From contig DAIDMK010000005.1 of NCBI GenBank assembly GCA_027449025.1, forward strand, positions 1-64,000: 64,000 bases of DNA, read 5' to 3'. The stretch is from Lutibacter sp. Its GTDB lineage: Bacteria > Bacteroidota > Bacteroidia > Flavobacteriales > Flavobacteriaceae. Positions 1 to 8,670 of the stretch are shown here, piece after piece. A program made the translations under genes and the position numbers. The notes beneath the pieces are model-generated. The model ran no database searches. It saw only the letters and a list, made by a program, of their open reading frames with translations, and had not been told where the DNA came from. Position 1 is the stretch's first letter, and each line of letters opens with the position of its first letter.

Positions 1-988
1 AGGCAATAGTGCTCAAAGTATCAATTTGCTGAATTAACATATTGCTGAATTCATTTGTTTTTTCCTGAATATTAGGGTCGTTTGGATCAAATTTTCGCTG
101 AAAACTTTGAACGGTCAGGCGCATTGGCGTGAGCGGATTTTTAATTTCATGTGCCACTTGTTTTGCCATTTCCCGCCAAGCCTGCTCTCTTTCGCCTTTT
201 GCCAATTTTACGGCACTTTGCTCCAGTTCGTCAACCATTTCATTATAGGCATTTATCAAAGTGGCTATTTCTGTGCTTGAATCGCTTAAAGTAATCTTTT
301 CATTCAGCTTGCTTAACCTTGTTTGGCTTATTTTTTCTGTTATGGCTTTTAATGATCGTGTAATATAGCTTGATATAAAATAAGCCATTAAGATAGCCAA
401 AAAAAACATTATTGCATATACCATAGTTAGGCGGTACAAAAATTCTTTCAAATCCTTATTTTGCTCGCTATTGTCTTGCACATACCGTAAATTTAAAATC
501 CCAAATGGTTTAAATTTATTATCGGTAATATAGGAGTAAGACGTCTGATAACTGCTGTCGTTTATCACTCTTTCGTTCACATAAAGATGTTGAAAATTAT
601 CGGAAATAGCTTCTAAAACTGAGTCAGACAGTAAGTCTGGCGCATCGCTTTTAACAAAACCTGAATGTGAACTTTTAACCAAATTCCCTTCCAAATCGTA
701 AATATTGATTTCAGATTTCTCTATGTTGGAAATTTCATAAATTTTATCTTTAAAAATATAAGGTAAGTTTTTAGTTTCTAACGGAAAGGTATTTCCGCTG
801 TTAAGCCAGTAAGTTATTGCGGCATGAATGGACTGTTCTTTTCGTTCAAGCCTCGATAAATTATATTCGTCGGTTTGCTCTTTATACTGATAAATGGTAA
901 CGGTGGCAATTAAAACAGACGCCAGTAATATTAACAATATCATTGCTAAAAATATTCGAGTACGTAAAGAATGCCGTTTAATTTTCAT
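1..988 (-). CDS. Sensor histidine kinase, NtrY-like (3' part lies outside the window)
   Basis: This is the N-terminal ~329 residues of a membrane sensor kinase, starting at ATG 988 and running off the left edge. A first transmembrane segment follows a short basic N-terminus, then comes a periplasmic region of ~130 residues, a second membrane segment and a HAMP-like linker. The DHp helix carries the phospho-accepting His in REMAKQVAHEIKNPLTPM. The H-box wording (VAHEIKNPLTPM) is that of NtrY/AtoS-type kinases. The ATP-binding domain is not in the window, so kinase competence cannot be judged. The cognate response regulator is not visible, and the ligand is unknown. Confidence 0.88.
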   Translation of the reverse strand, partial: MKIKRHSLRTRIFLAMILLILLASVLIATVTIYQYKEQTDEYNLSRLERKEQSIHAAITYWLNSGNTFPLETKNLPYIFKDKIYEISNIEKSEINIYDLEGNLVKSSHSGFVKSDAPDLLSDSVLEAISDNFQHLYVNERVINDSSYQTSYSYITDNKFKPFGILNLRYVQDNSEQNKDLKEFLYRLTMVYAIMFFLAILMAYFISSYITRSLKAITEKISQTRLSKLNEKITLSDSSTEIATLINAYNEMVDELEQSAVKLAKGEREQAWREMAKQVAHEIKNPLTPMRLTVQSFQRKFDPNDPNIQEKTNEFSNMLIQQIDTLSTIA

Positions 989-1101
989 GCCAAAATTTGA
1001 AGTAAATATACTTAATTAATTTGATGGATACCAACAATAAGCATACCAGTAAAGCTTTCTAATTCAGCTAAATTTATTGAATGTTTTTCTTACCTTATTT
1101 T

Positions 1102-1368
1102 TTATTGATGATGAGGTTTTATAAAATAAGGAAAATCCTGATAAAATTGTAATAATTCCCAATACCGAAAAAACACGAAGGGCGGTAAACTTCCTGTCTC
1201 CACAGAAATTAATTGTGATATCAAAAACCCATTTTCGAAAAATCGAAATTGTGCAAATTGTTCCTGTAATGTTTCTATCAACTTAACCGAGTGTATCGAG
1301 TCAATGTCTGCAAATGTTTTTAAGGAGTCTGTTCCTTTTTGAATTTGAGAAAAATCAATCGCCTCCAC
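1102..1368 (-). CDS. Small hypothetical protein, possibly the 3' end of a frameshifted gene
   Basis: This 88-residue frame starts at GTG 1368 and has no signal peptide or membrane segment. It is rich in Phe, Gln and Ile, and I do not recognise a family. An in-frame stop lies five codons upstream. Just before it, a second frame reads naturally into this one (LYFSRNNMDDVHGETLLKQEK, then YVEAID here). This suggests one gene with a one-base shift near 1375, or a decayed 5' end. It lies between the kinase and the SemiSWEET gene on the same strand. Whether it is expressed is uncertain. Confidence 0.35.
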   Translation of the reverse strand: MEAIDFSQIQKGTDSLKTFADIDSIHSVKLIETLQEQFAQFRFFENGFLISQLISVETGSLPPFVFFRYWELLQFYQDFPYFIKPHHQ

Positions 1369-1518
1369 ATACTTTTTCTTGTTTCAGCAATGTTTCTCCG
1401 TGCACATCATCCATATTATTCCTGCTGAAATACAATCACCCAATACCCAAAAAAAGAATTGCACACCAATAAAAACACCCAATTACCAATGTGTTTTTCG
1501 TGTGTTATAATTGATGTT

Positions 1519-1776
1519 TTATTTATACCGGAGTTTAAAGAAAATAAGCAACAAAGCCAAAAAACCGGTAATTGCATTTGCAAAAATCATCGCAAAACTG
1601 TTTATGGATATCCCATAAATTAACCACAAAATGATGCCAACAAAAAACACTAAATACATGGTTAACGACAAACTTTCTGCCGATTTTGTTTTCCATGTTT
1701 TGTACACCTGAGGCACAAATGCCGCAGTTGTTAAAACGCCGGCAATCAACCCAATTATTTCGTTATTGTCTATCAT
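1519..1776 (-). CDS. SemiSWEET family sugar transporter (PQ-loop, 3 TM)
   Basis: This 85-residue protein has three hydrophobic helices and the PQ motif in the first one (TAAFVPQVYKTWKTKSAESLS). That is the signature of bacterial SemiSWEETs, which work as inner-membrane homodimers for facilitated sugar transport. The length matches the family (about 85-100 residues). The ATG at 1776 lies 6 bases after the leuS stop, so the gene is probably co-transcribed with leuS. The sugar carried cannot be told from sequence. Confidence 0.9.
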   Translation of the reverse strand: MIDNNEIIGLIAGVLTTAAFVPQVYKTWKTKSAESLSLTMYLVFFVGIILWLIYGISINSFAMIFANAITGFLALLLIFFKLRYK

Positions 1777-1782
1777 TCTTTT

Positions 1783-4767
1783 TTACCCAACAATATTTAT
1801 AATTTTTCCCGGTACAATAATTACTTTCTTTGGTTCGCGACCTTTCAATTGCTCTTGTGTTTTTTCATGAGCCATTACCGCATCTTCTATTTCTTTTACG
1901 GAGATATCCAAAGGCAATGCTATTTTAAATCGCATTTTACCGTTGAATGAAACCGGATATTCCTTCATGCTTTCAACCAAATATTTTGGCTCAAAAACAG
2001 GAAAATCTACTGCTGAAATTGATGTTGTATGTCTTAAATTTTTCCATAATTCTTCGGAAATATGCGGTGCATAAGGCTCCAGAAGAATTGCCATTGGCTC
2101 TAAAATTGCGCGCTTGTTGCATTTTAAGGCTGTTAATTCGTTAACGGCAATCATAAAAGTTGAAACCGAAGTGTTGAAGGAGAAATTTTCAATATCTTCT
2201 TCCACTTTTTTAATGGTTTTATGCAAAATTTTAAACTCTTCTTTTGATGGCTCTTCGTCTGAAACTGAAAATTTATTTTCAACTATATACAATTTCCATA
2301 ATTTCTTTAAAAAGCTAAGAACTCCAGAAATTCCAGAAGTCTTCCAAGGTTTTGACTGTTCCAGCGGACCTAAAAACATTTCGAACATCCTTAAACTGTC
2401 GGCACCATATTCCTCACAAATTTGATCCGGATTTACCACATTGTATTTGGATTTCGACATTTTTTCAACCTCGCGACCGCAAATATATTTTCCGTCTTCT
2501 AAAATAAATTCAGCATCTTTATATTCAGTTCTCCAATTTTTAAATGCTTCAATATCTAATTCATCTGAAGCATTTACAAAAGAAACATCTGCGTGAATTG
2601 GCGTAAAGCTTGACCATTCCTTTTCTGAAGAGTTGGTGTCGCAAAAAGTTAATAAATCAACTTGGTCGGATATTACCTTTTTGTCCGTATGTTCAATTGT
2701 ACTCCTTTCTTTTGTAATCCTCTCCATTATTGGTTTACTGACAAAAATAGTTTTCTTTGCCATCTCTGAATCATTTCCCTTTCCAAATTCCCACCTATAA
2801 ACATAAGCACTTGTCCCAGTAATCATTCCCTGATTAATCAACTTTTTAGCATATTCATCAACAGGAACAAGCCCTTTGTCGAACAAGAATTTTTGCCAAA
2901 AACGAGAATACAATAAATGTCCGGTTGCGTGTTCGCTGCCTCCAATATATAAATCTACATCTTGCCAATAATTTACGGCTTCTTTGCTTACAAATTCTTC
3001 AGTATTTTCCGGATCCATATACCTATTAAAATAGGAAGAACTTCCTGCCCAGCCAGGCATGGTGTTTAATTCTAATGGAAAAACGGTTTTATTATCAATT
3101 AACTGATTACTTACAACTTCCAACTTTATAGTGTCCCAAGCCCAAATAGTTGCGTTTCCCAATGGTGGTTTTCCGTCTTCTGTAGGTAAATATTTCTCCA
3201 CTTCTGGCAACACAATTGGCAACTGTTTTAAGTCAATCATTTGTGGCAAACCGTTTTTATAATACACAGGAAATGGTTCTCCCCAATAACGCTGACGGCT
3301 AAAAACAGCATCGCGCATGCGATAATTCACTTTTCCGTAACCAAAACCTTCTTGTTCTATTTCATGGATAATACGTTTCAATGCTTTTTTGTAAGGCAAT
3401 CCGTTCAAAAAATCAGAATTTGTAATCACCGAGTTCTCTTTATCTGCATAGGCGCCTTCAGAAATATCTATACCTTCAAAAATATTAGGAATTTCCAAAT
3501 TGAAATGCTTCGCAAAATCATAATCGCGCTGGTCTCCGCAAGGAACTGCCATTACAGCGCCGGTTCCATAACCCGCCAACACATAATCGCCAATCCAAAT
3601 TGGCACTTTTTTACCAGAAAATGGATGCAATGCATACGCCCCGGTAAATACCCCAGATATGGTTTTTACATCGGCCATCCGTTCCAATTCACTACGTTTT
3701 GCGGTTGCCTTCACATAAGCTTCAACAGTTTCTTTTTGTTCAGGTGTGGTAATAATTGACACCAAATCGTGTTCGGGCGCTAAAGTCATAAAACTTACAC
3801 CAAAAATGGTGTCGGGGCGTGTGGTGAAAACCTCAATCTTATGAGATTGCTTCGTTTCACTCGCAATGACGTCAAAAGAAACCATCGCACCTTCACTTCT
3901 ACCAATCCAATACGTTTGTGAATCTTTTAAAGGCTGTGGCCAGTCTATCTTCGCCAATCCATCCAACAAGCGTTGTGCGTAAGCAGTGATTCGCGTACTC
4001 CACTGCATCATCTTTTTACGAATAACCTGGTGGCCTCCGCGTTCAGAAACACCGTTCACAATTTCATCATTTGCCAATACCGTTCCCAAGCCAGGACACC
4101 AGTTTACCTCGGTTTCCGATAAGAATGTTAATCGGTATTGCAACAGTATTTTTTGTTGTTTTTCTTCTGAAAAGTTTTTCCATTCTTCCGAAGAAAATTT
4201 TTCGATATCTGCATCGCAAGCTGCTTTTACTTCACTGTTTCCTTCAGAAGAAAATATGGCAATTAAGGTTGAAATATCCTCAGCTTTATCAGTTGTTTTA
4301 TTGTACCAGGAATTAAATAATTGGGTGAAAATCCACTGTGTCCATTTGTAATAATTGGGGTCAGAGGTACGTACTTCACGCGACCAATCGAATGAAAATC
4401 CGATTTTATCCAATTGTTTTCTATACGTTTTTATATTTTCTTCAGTGGTAATTGCAGGATGTTGGCCTGTTTGAATGGCATATTGCTCAGCTGGCAACCC
4501 GAAAGAATCGTAACCTTGCGGATGCAATACATTAAATCCTTTGTGACGTTTATAACGTGCATAAATATCGGAAGCGATGTAACCAAGCGGATGGCCAACA
4601 TGCAAACCGGCACCAGACGGATAGGGAAACATATCCAGTACGTAATATTTTGGTTTGGTTGAATTTCCTTCGACTCCGCTCAGGGCAGGGTTTTCTGCTT
4701 TAAACGTTTGGTTTTCTGCCCAATACTTTTGCCAATCGGCTTCTATCTTTCTAAAATTATATTCCAT
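1783..4767 (-). CDS. leuS: Leucyl-tRNA synthetase
   Basis: This class Ia synthetase charges tRNA-Leu in the cytoplasm. The HIGH-type motif is at about residues 47-60 (MFPYPSGAGLHVGHPLGY), the TTRPDT editing motif of the CP1 domain is near residue 312, and KMSKS appears as EKMSKSKYNVV. The protein has 994 residues, long even for Bacteroidota. It carries the usual lineage inserts plus two odd ones. Residues ~26-36 (ENPALSGVEGNS) come from a dispersed repeat at 4667-4690. Residues ~300-307 (VIASETKQ) come from a second repeat at 3845-3870, just before the editing motif. Both keep frame. The SemiSWEET gene follows 6 bases downstream. Confidence 0.97.
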   Translation of the reverse strand: MEYNFRKIEADWQKYWAENQTFKAENPALSGVEGNSTKPKYYVLDMFPYPSGAGLHVGHPLGYIASDIYARYKRHKGFNVLHPQGYDSFGLPAEQYAIQTGQHPAITTEENIKTYRKQLDKIGFSFDWSREVRTSDPNYYKWTQWIFTQLFNSWYNKTTDKAEDISTLIAIFSSEGNSEVKAACDADIEKFSSEEWKNFSEEKQQKILLQYRLTFLSETEVNWCPGLGTVLANDEIVNGVSERGGHQVIRKKMMQWSTRITAYAQRLLDGLAKIDWPQPLKDSQTYWIGRSEGAMVSFDVIASETKQSHKIEVFTTRPDTIFGVSFMTLAPEHDLVSIITTPEQKETVEAYVKATAKRSELERMADVKTISGVFTGAYALHPFSGKKVPIWIGDYVLAGYGTGAVMAVPCGDQRDYDFAKHFNLEIPNIFEGIDISEGAYADKENSVITNSDFLNGLPYKKALKRIIHEIEQEGFGYGKVNYRMRDAVFSRQRYWGEPFPVYYKNGLPQMIDLKQLPIVLPEVEKYLPTEDGKPPLGNATIWAWDTIKLEVVSNQLIDNKTVFPLELNTMPGWAGSSSYFNRYMDPENTEEFVSKEAVNYWQDVDLYIGGSEHATGHLLYSRFWQKFLFDKGLVPVDEYAKKLINQGMITGTSAYVYRWEFGKGNDSEMAKKTIFVSKPIMERITKERSTIEHTDKKVISDQVDLLTFCDTNSSEKEWSSFTPIHADVSFVNASDELDIEAFKNWRTEYKDAEFILEDGKYICGREVEKMSKSKYNVVNPDQICEEYGADSLRMFEMFLGPLEQSKPWKTSGISGVLSFLKKLWKLYIVENKFSVSDEEPSKEEFKILHKTIKKVEEDIENFSFNTSVSTFMIAVNELTALKCNKRAILEPMAILLEPYAPHISEELWKNLRHTTSISAVDFPVFEPKYLVESMKEYPVSFNGKMRFKIALPLDISVKEIEDAVMAHEKTQEQLKGREPKKVIIVPGKIINIVG
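3845..3870 (-). repeat. Dispersed ATTGCGAGTGAAACGAAGCAAT repeat inside leuS
   Basis: Read on the minus strand, this segment encodes VIASETKQS within LeuRS. The same core (ATTGCGAG, a short variable stretch, then GAAGCAAT) recurs at 31804-31828 between leuA and leuB, and in inverted form at 31839-31860. Similar repeats are scattered through many Bacteroidota genomes. Here it forms an in-frame insert upstream of the editing-domain TTRPDT motif. Confidence 0.7.
4667..4690 (-). repeat. Dispersed CCTTCGACTCCGCTCAG-type repeat inside leuS
   Basis: The + strand reads CCTTCGACTCCGCTCAGGG, a sequence often met as an intergenic repeat in Bacteroidota. On the minus strand it encodes PALSGVEG in the N-terminal part of LeuRS, where relatives normally run straight from the TFK(A/V) region into the PKYYVLDMFPYPSG motif. 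It is a second in-frame repeat insert in the same gene. Confidence 0.65.
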
Positions 4768-4934
4768 ACTGCTATTCCATTTCTAAAGATGCGAAGTTAC
4801 GTTTTATATAGAAAACTGTAAAATGTTTGTTTTGAATAATCACCTCAGATTATAAATTGGATTAAATGATTAAATAGTACCAGTTTATTTTTAGCAAAAG
4901 ATGTAAATTTCAACTTTCTATCAATAAAAATATC

Positions 4935-5849
4935 TTGAACAAATTCAACTATAAAGCGCATTTGGCTTTGCTTGGCGCCAACATTATTTACGGAATTAAC
5001 CATGTTGTGGCCAAAGGTGTGATGCCTAATAAAATAGGGCCTTCTGCATTCGTTTTTTTAAGAATTTTTGGCGCCGGATTGTTATTTTGGATGATTAAAT
5101 CGTTTATCAAAGAAAAAATCCAAAAAAAGGATTTTCCATTGCTAATTCTCTGCGGGTTTTTGGGCGTCGCCGCCAATCAATTATTTTTCTTTAACGGCTT
5201 AAGTTTAACCTCTCCAATAGATGCATCTATAATCATTACCGCGGTTCCGGTTTTGGTGTTGATTTTTAGCGCCTTTATTTTGAAAGAAAGAATTACGCTC
5301 ATTAAACTTATTGGCATTGCACTTGGCGCTACCGGAGCGGTTATTTTAATTTTATATGGTAAAAAAGCTGGCGGAACCAGTTCAATTTTAGGAAATTTAT
5401 TTGTTTTTATAAACACCAGCACTTATGCCTTATATTTGGTTTTGGTGAAACCTTTGATGAAAAAATACAACCCAATTACCATTGTTAGTTGGGCATTTTT
5501 ATTCGGATTTCTGTTTATGTTTCCTATAGGCATCAACGATTTGCTAAGTACAGATTTCGCCGCATTTACGTCGCATACCTACCTAACAATTGCGTTTGTT
5601 GTGCTCGGAACTACCTTTTTAACCTACTTATTTAATATTTATGCCTTAAGTAAAGTAGCGCCTTCCGTAGCAGGCAGTTATATTTATTTACAGCCCGTGG
5701 TCAGTTTTATTATGGTAGCCATTTATGCTTTCGTCTTAAATTTTGATGAATACGCGCAAGACATTGGTTTTGTTAAAATTTTCAGTTGTTTAATGGTCGT
5801 TGTTGGGGTCTATTTAATAAGTAAAAAAACGAATATTCCTTTAATTTAA
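4935..5849 (+). CDS. EamA/DMT superfamily transporter (10 TM)
   Basis: This 304-residue inner-membrane protein contains about ten hydrophobic helices in two EamA repeats (roughly residues 8-140 and 150-295). This is the drug/metabolite transporter fold used mostly for export of amino acids or metabolites. The only start that keeps the first helix is TTG at 4935; the first in-frame ATG is at about residue 30, inside the domain. It diverges from leuS, with 167 bases between them. Substrate is unknown. Confidence 0.88.
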   Translation: MNKFNYKAHLALLGANIIYGINHVVAKGVMPNKIGPSAFVFLRIFGAGLLFWMIKSFIKEKIQKKDFPLLILCGFLGVAANQLFFFNGLSLTSPIDASIIITAVPVLVLIFSAFILKERITLIKLIGIALGATGAVILILYGKKAGGTSSILGNLFVFINTSTYALYLVLVKPLMKKYNPITIVSWAFLFGFLFMFPIGINDLLSTDFAAFTSHTYLTIAFVVLGTTFLTYLFNIYALSKVAPSVAGSYIYLQPVVSFIMVAIYAFVLNFDEYAQDIGFVKIFSCLMVVVGVYLISKKTNIPLI

Positions 5850-5858
5850 CAATCTTCT

Positions 5859-5955
5859 GGGCGTTCCCCGCCAGCTGGCGGGTCAGGCTTTTCGCTGCAA
5901 TCTTTTTATCGACGAAAAATCGCTAAAAAGTATTTTCGCTGCAATCCTTAACGCG
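5859..5955. repeat. Mosaic palindromic repeat (GGGCGTT...CTTAACGC), copy 1
   Basis: The ~97-bp block starts GGGCGTTCCCCGCCAGCTGG, contains GGGTCAGGCTTTTCGCTGCA, and ends TTCGCTGCAATCCTTAACGC. Its GC content is clearly above its surroundings. Copy 2, at 31766-31888 between leuA and leuB, has the same ends but a different middle. It follows the EamA stop and may act as a 3' hairpin. Confidence 0.75.
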
Positions 5956-6014
5956 GGTTGAATTACGATTTTAAAAAAATTATGAAATGAACTTTCAAAT
6001 TTTTCAACTTTTTC

Positions 6015-6962
6015 TTAAATTCCCCCTTTGGGGGTTAGGGGGCTTCCGGCCTTTTTTTCCTGCGGCAACAAACAATAATATATAAAAGAATTTGTTGGCG
6101 TCGGAATTCCCAATTCCAAACCCATTTTTACTACTGCGCCGTTTTGCGCTTCCAATTCCGATGGTTTTCCTTCCAACACATCACGTTGTAGTGATGAAGT
6201 TGTGTCGTAAGGCTGGGATTCCATTATCTGAAATTGCTTTTCAACAATGGTTTCCGGTAAAGAAATGCCTTTTGCTTTTGCTACAAGCACAATTTCCTTA
6301 GCAGTTTGGTTCATTATTTCTTTGAGTTGCGGCGAGGAAATTATTTCGCCAAGCGTTGCTCTTGTTAAGGCGCCAATGGCGCTGATTGTAGAAATAAATA
6401 AAAACTTAGTCCATATTTCTGTTTGAATATTCTCTGCCAATTTGGTAGTGATGCCGGCGTTTAAAAATAATTTTTCAAGGGAAAACGCTCTTTCGGTTTT
6501 CACATTGTCCAGTTCTCCAAATACAATGGTGGGTTCAAAAGAAATATGATTTATGATGCCAAAATCTTCAATTTTACTCACCACTTTACACAATCCGCCC
6601 AATAAATGCTTTTTATTGATAACTGCGCCCAAAACTTCGGTATTGTTTACACCGTTCAGCAACGATATAACCATCGTTTTTTCACTTAATACCTGATTAA
6701 TTTCCTTAGCTGCAGTTTCTAATTGTCGCGCTTTTACGCAAACCAAAATTAAGTCGATGTCTGTAACTTCAGCAATGTTGGCAGTGGCATGTGCAGGATA
6801 CACCATATAATCGCCTTTCGGACTTATTAGCTGCAACCCATTCTTTTGTATAGCTTCCAAATGTTTTCCTCTGGCAATAAATGTGATGTTATTTCCGGCT
6901 TGTGCCAATCGGGCGCCAAAATAGCCACCAACACCGCCAGTTCCGTATATTACAATGTTCAT
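6015..6962 (-). CDS. 2-dehydropantoate 2-reductase family protein (ApbA/PanE)
   Basis: This protein has an N-terminal Rossmann motif (MNIVIYGTGGVGGYFGARLA) and an all-helical C-terminal ApbA_C domain. The family reduces 2-dehydropantoate to pantoate with NADPH for pantothenate and CoA synthesis, although many members are paralogues of unknown substrate. I place the start at ATG 6962 because the family begins directly at the beta strand; an in-frame ATG at 6983 would add seven residues. The last residues (SPLTPKGGI) are encoded by a dispersed repeat, so the natural C-terminus has been replaced or extended. Confidence 0.85.
   Translation of the reverse strand: MNIVIYGTGGVGGYFGARLAQAGNNITFIARGKHLEAIQKNGLQLISPKGDYMVYPAHATANIAEVTDIDLILVCVKARQLETAAKEINQVLSEKTMVISLLNGVNNTEVLGAVINKKHLLGGLCKVVSKIEDFGIINHISFEPTIVFGELDNVKTERAFSLEKLFLNAGITTKLAENIQTEIWTKFLFISTISAIGALTRATLGEIISSPQLKEIMNQTAKEIVLVAKAKGISLPETIVEKQFQIMESQPYDTTSSLQRDVLEGKPSELEAQNGAVVKMGLELGIPTPTNSFIYYCLLPQEKKAGSPLTPKGGI
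6018..6046 (-). repeat. AAGCCCCCTAACCCCC-type hairpin repeat at panE 3' end
   Basis: In gene direction this reads AAGCCCCCTAACCCCCAAAG and then GGGGGAA, an imperfect palindrome. It encodes SPLTPKGG at the PanE C-terminus. The same element, in the same orientation relative to the gene, lies right after the stops of rsgA (14114-14140) and leuC (29419-29446). It probably forms a hairpin at the mRNA 3' end. Confidence 0.7.
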
Positions 6963-7044
6963 GAATTCAATATTTATAGTCAAAAATAAAGTTTTAAATG
7001 CTATTTTGAACTAAAAACCCATATTTTTTGTAAATCTATTTTTT

Positions 7045-7066
7045 ATATTTAGACTTGTCTAAATAT
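7045..7066. promoter_or_regulatory. Palindromic operator, probable DtxR/MntR-type site
   Basis: A perfect 10-bp inverted repeat (ATATTTAGAC, 2-bp spacer TT, GTCTAAATAT) lies 31 bases before the regulator's ATG. A half-site (TTTGTCTAAAT) follows at 7077-7087. A Bacteroidota -7 element, TATATTTG, is at 7072-7079, so the palindrome covers the -33 region. This is the layout expected for metal-dependent autorepression. Confidence 0.7.
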
Positions 7067-7096
7067 TTTGTTATATTTGTCTAAATGTAAATTTTT

Positions 7097-7756
7097 ATGT
7101 TATTATCACAAACAGAGGAAAATTATTTAAAAGCCATATACAGCTTGGGTTATGCCAATTCCAATAAAGTTAGCACCACGCTAATTTCAGTTGAATTAAA
7201 TACAAAAGCATCTTCTGTTTCGGATATGATTAAAAAATTTGCAGATAAAGAGTTGGTTCATTATAAAAAATATCAGGGCGTTTCTTTAACTGAAATTGGA
7301 CGTAAAAAAGCCATAGAAATAATCAGAAAACACAGGTTGTGGGAGGTTTTTTTAGTGAATAAGCTCCATTATAATTGGGATGAAGTTCATGAATTGGCAG
7401 AACAGTTGGAGCATATCAAGTCTGAAACTCTAATTGATAAATTAGAAACATTTTTGGACTTTCCAACACACGACCCACACGGCGACCCAATTCCCGATAG
7501 AAATGGCAATATTGAATATCATAAAAACATGATGCTTTCTTCCATAGAAAATGGTGAATCCTGTGTTGTTATCGGATTTAAAGATGCTTCTGACTCGTTT
7601 TTAAAATTTTTAGACAAACTACATATTAAATTGGGAAGTCCCTTGAAAGTGCTTTCAAAAGAACCATTTGACAATTCAATGATTGTTGAAACGGAAAGTG
7701 GTTCAATATCCATCTCAAATCAAATTTCAAAAAATTTATTCGTAAAAAAAATATAA
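7097..7756 (+). CDS. Metal-dependent transcriptional regulator, DtxR/MntR family
   Basis: This 219-residue cytoplasmic repressor has an N-terminal winged helix-turn-helix (residues ~5-65, SQTEENYLKAIYSLG at the start), a dimerisation domain rich in His and Glu (HELAEQLEHIKSETLIDKLE, residues ~95-115; FPTHDPHGDPIPD) and a C-terminal FeoA/SH3-like domain. The family uses Mn(II) or Fe(II) as co-repressor. The gene starts at ATG 7097 behind a palindromic operator and is followed 3 bases later by a ZIP transporter. It therefore probably controls uptake of that metal and its own synthesis. Confidence 0.93.
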   Translation: MLLSQTEENYLKAIYSLGYANSNKVSTTLISVELNTKASSVSDMIKKFADKELVHYKKYQGVSLTEIGRKKAIEIIRKHRLWEVFLVNKLHYNWDEVHELAEQLEHIKSETLIDKLETFLDFPTHDPHGDPIPDRNGNIEYHKNMMLSSIENGESCVVIGFKDASDSFLKFLDKLHIKLGSPLKVLSKEPFDNSMIVETESGSISISNQISKNLFVKKI

Positions 7757-7759
7757 TAT

Positions 7760-8581
7760 ATGGAACAAATTATTTCCTACTTCGAAAGTATTGATCCAAT
7801 TTTAGCGGCATTATATGCAACTTTATTCACTTGGGCCTTAACAGCCTTAGGCGCGGCTTTGGTGTTTTTATTCAAAGGCATGAACCGTGCATTATTGGAT
7901 GGAATGTTAGGTTTTACAGGTGGCGTTATGGTAGCAGCCAGCTTCTGGAGCTTGTTGGCTCCGGGAATAGAAATGAGTCCGGGAGTAGGATTTGTAAAGG
8001 TAGTCCCTGCAGTTGTAGGCTTTGCCATGGGCGCATTATTTTTATTTGGATTGGACAAAATTTTGCCCCATTTACACATCAACTTTAAAGAATCTGAAAA
8101 AGAAGGTGTAAAAACACCATGGCACAGAACCACGCTATTGGTGCTTGCAATTACCTTGCATAATATTCCTGAAGGATTGGCTATTGGTGTTTTATTTGGT
8201 GGTGTTGCTGCTGGTTTTGATGGCGCAACCATTGGTGGCGCGGTTGCCCTTGCTATTGGAATTGGACTTCAAAACTTCCCTGAAGGATTTGCGGTTTCTA
8301 TGCCGATAAGAAGACAAGGAGTGAGTAAATTTAAAAGTTTTATGTACGGACAATCTTCAGCAATGGTTGAACCGATTGCAGCCGTAATTGGTGCTTGGGC
8401 GGTTATGACATTTCAGCCAATTTTACCTTATGCCTTGGCTTTTGCTGCCGGTGCCATGATATTTGTGGTGGTAGAAGAGGTAATTCCAGAAACGCAACGA
8501 GATAAATATACGGATATAGCTACCCTAGGTTTTATTGGCGGATTTATTGTTATGATGACTTTGGATGTTGGGTTAAGTTAA
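7760..8581 (+). CDS. ZIP family divalent metal transporter (ZupT-like)
   Basis: This 273-residue inner-membrane protein has about eight helices. The metal-path motifs are both present: LHNIPEGLAIGVLFGG in TM4 and LQNFPEGFAVSMP in TM5. ZIP proteins import Zn, Fe or Mn. It sits 3 bases after the DtxR-family regulator with no room for a separate promoter, so the two form an operon. Mn or Fe is the likeliest substrate by that association, but this is inference. Confidence 0.93.
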   Translation: MEQIISYFESIDPILAALYATLFTWALTALGAALVFLFKGMNRALLDGMLGFTGGVMVAASFWSLLAPGIEMSPGVGFVKVVPAVVGFAMGALFLFGLDKILPHLHINFKESEKEGVKTPWHRTTLLVLAITLHNIPEGLAIGVLFGGVAAGFDGATIGGAVALAIGIGLQNFPEGFAVSMPIRRQGVSKFKSFMYGQSSAMVEPIAAVIGAWAVMTFQPILPYALAFAAGAMIFVVVEEVIPETQRDKYTDIATLGFIGGFIVMMTLDVGLS

Positions 8582-8670
8582 AAGCTCCTAAATACCAATG
8601 GGTGATGTTATTAAGTTAAGCGTTAAATAACTCTTTTACAACAAGTTAAGATTTTAAATCTGGAGCTTTT
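8582..8670 (+). terminator. Long-loop inverted repeat after the ZIP gene
   Basis: AAGCTCC directly after the stop pairs with GGAGCTT at 8662-8668, followed by TTTTTT. Including the stop codon's A residues, the stem is AAAGCTCC/GGAGCTTT. The ~73-nt loop is unusually long for a simple terminator, but the U-run fits termination. Confidence 0.4.

Noticed and set aside
3241-3759. A 172-codon plus-strand frame within leuS
   Set aside because: Antisense shadow of leuS; no recognisable motif.
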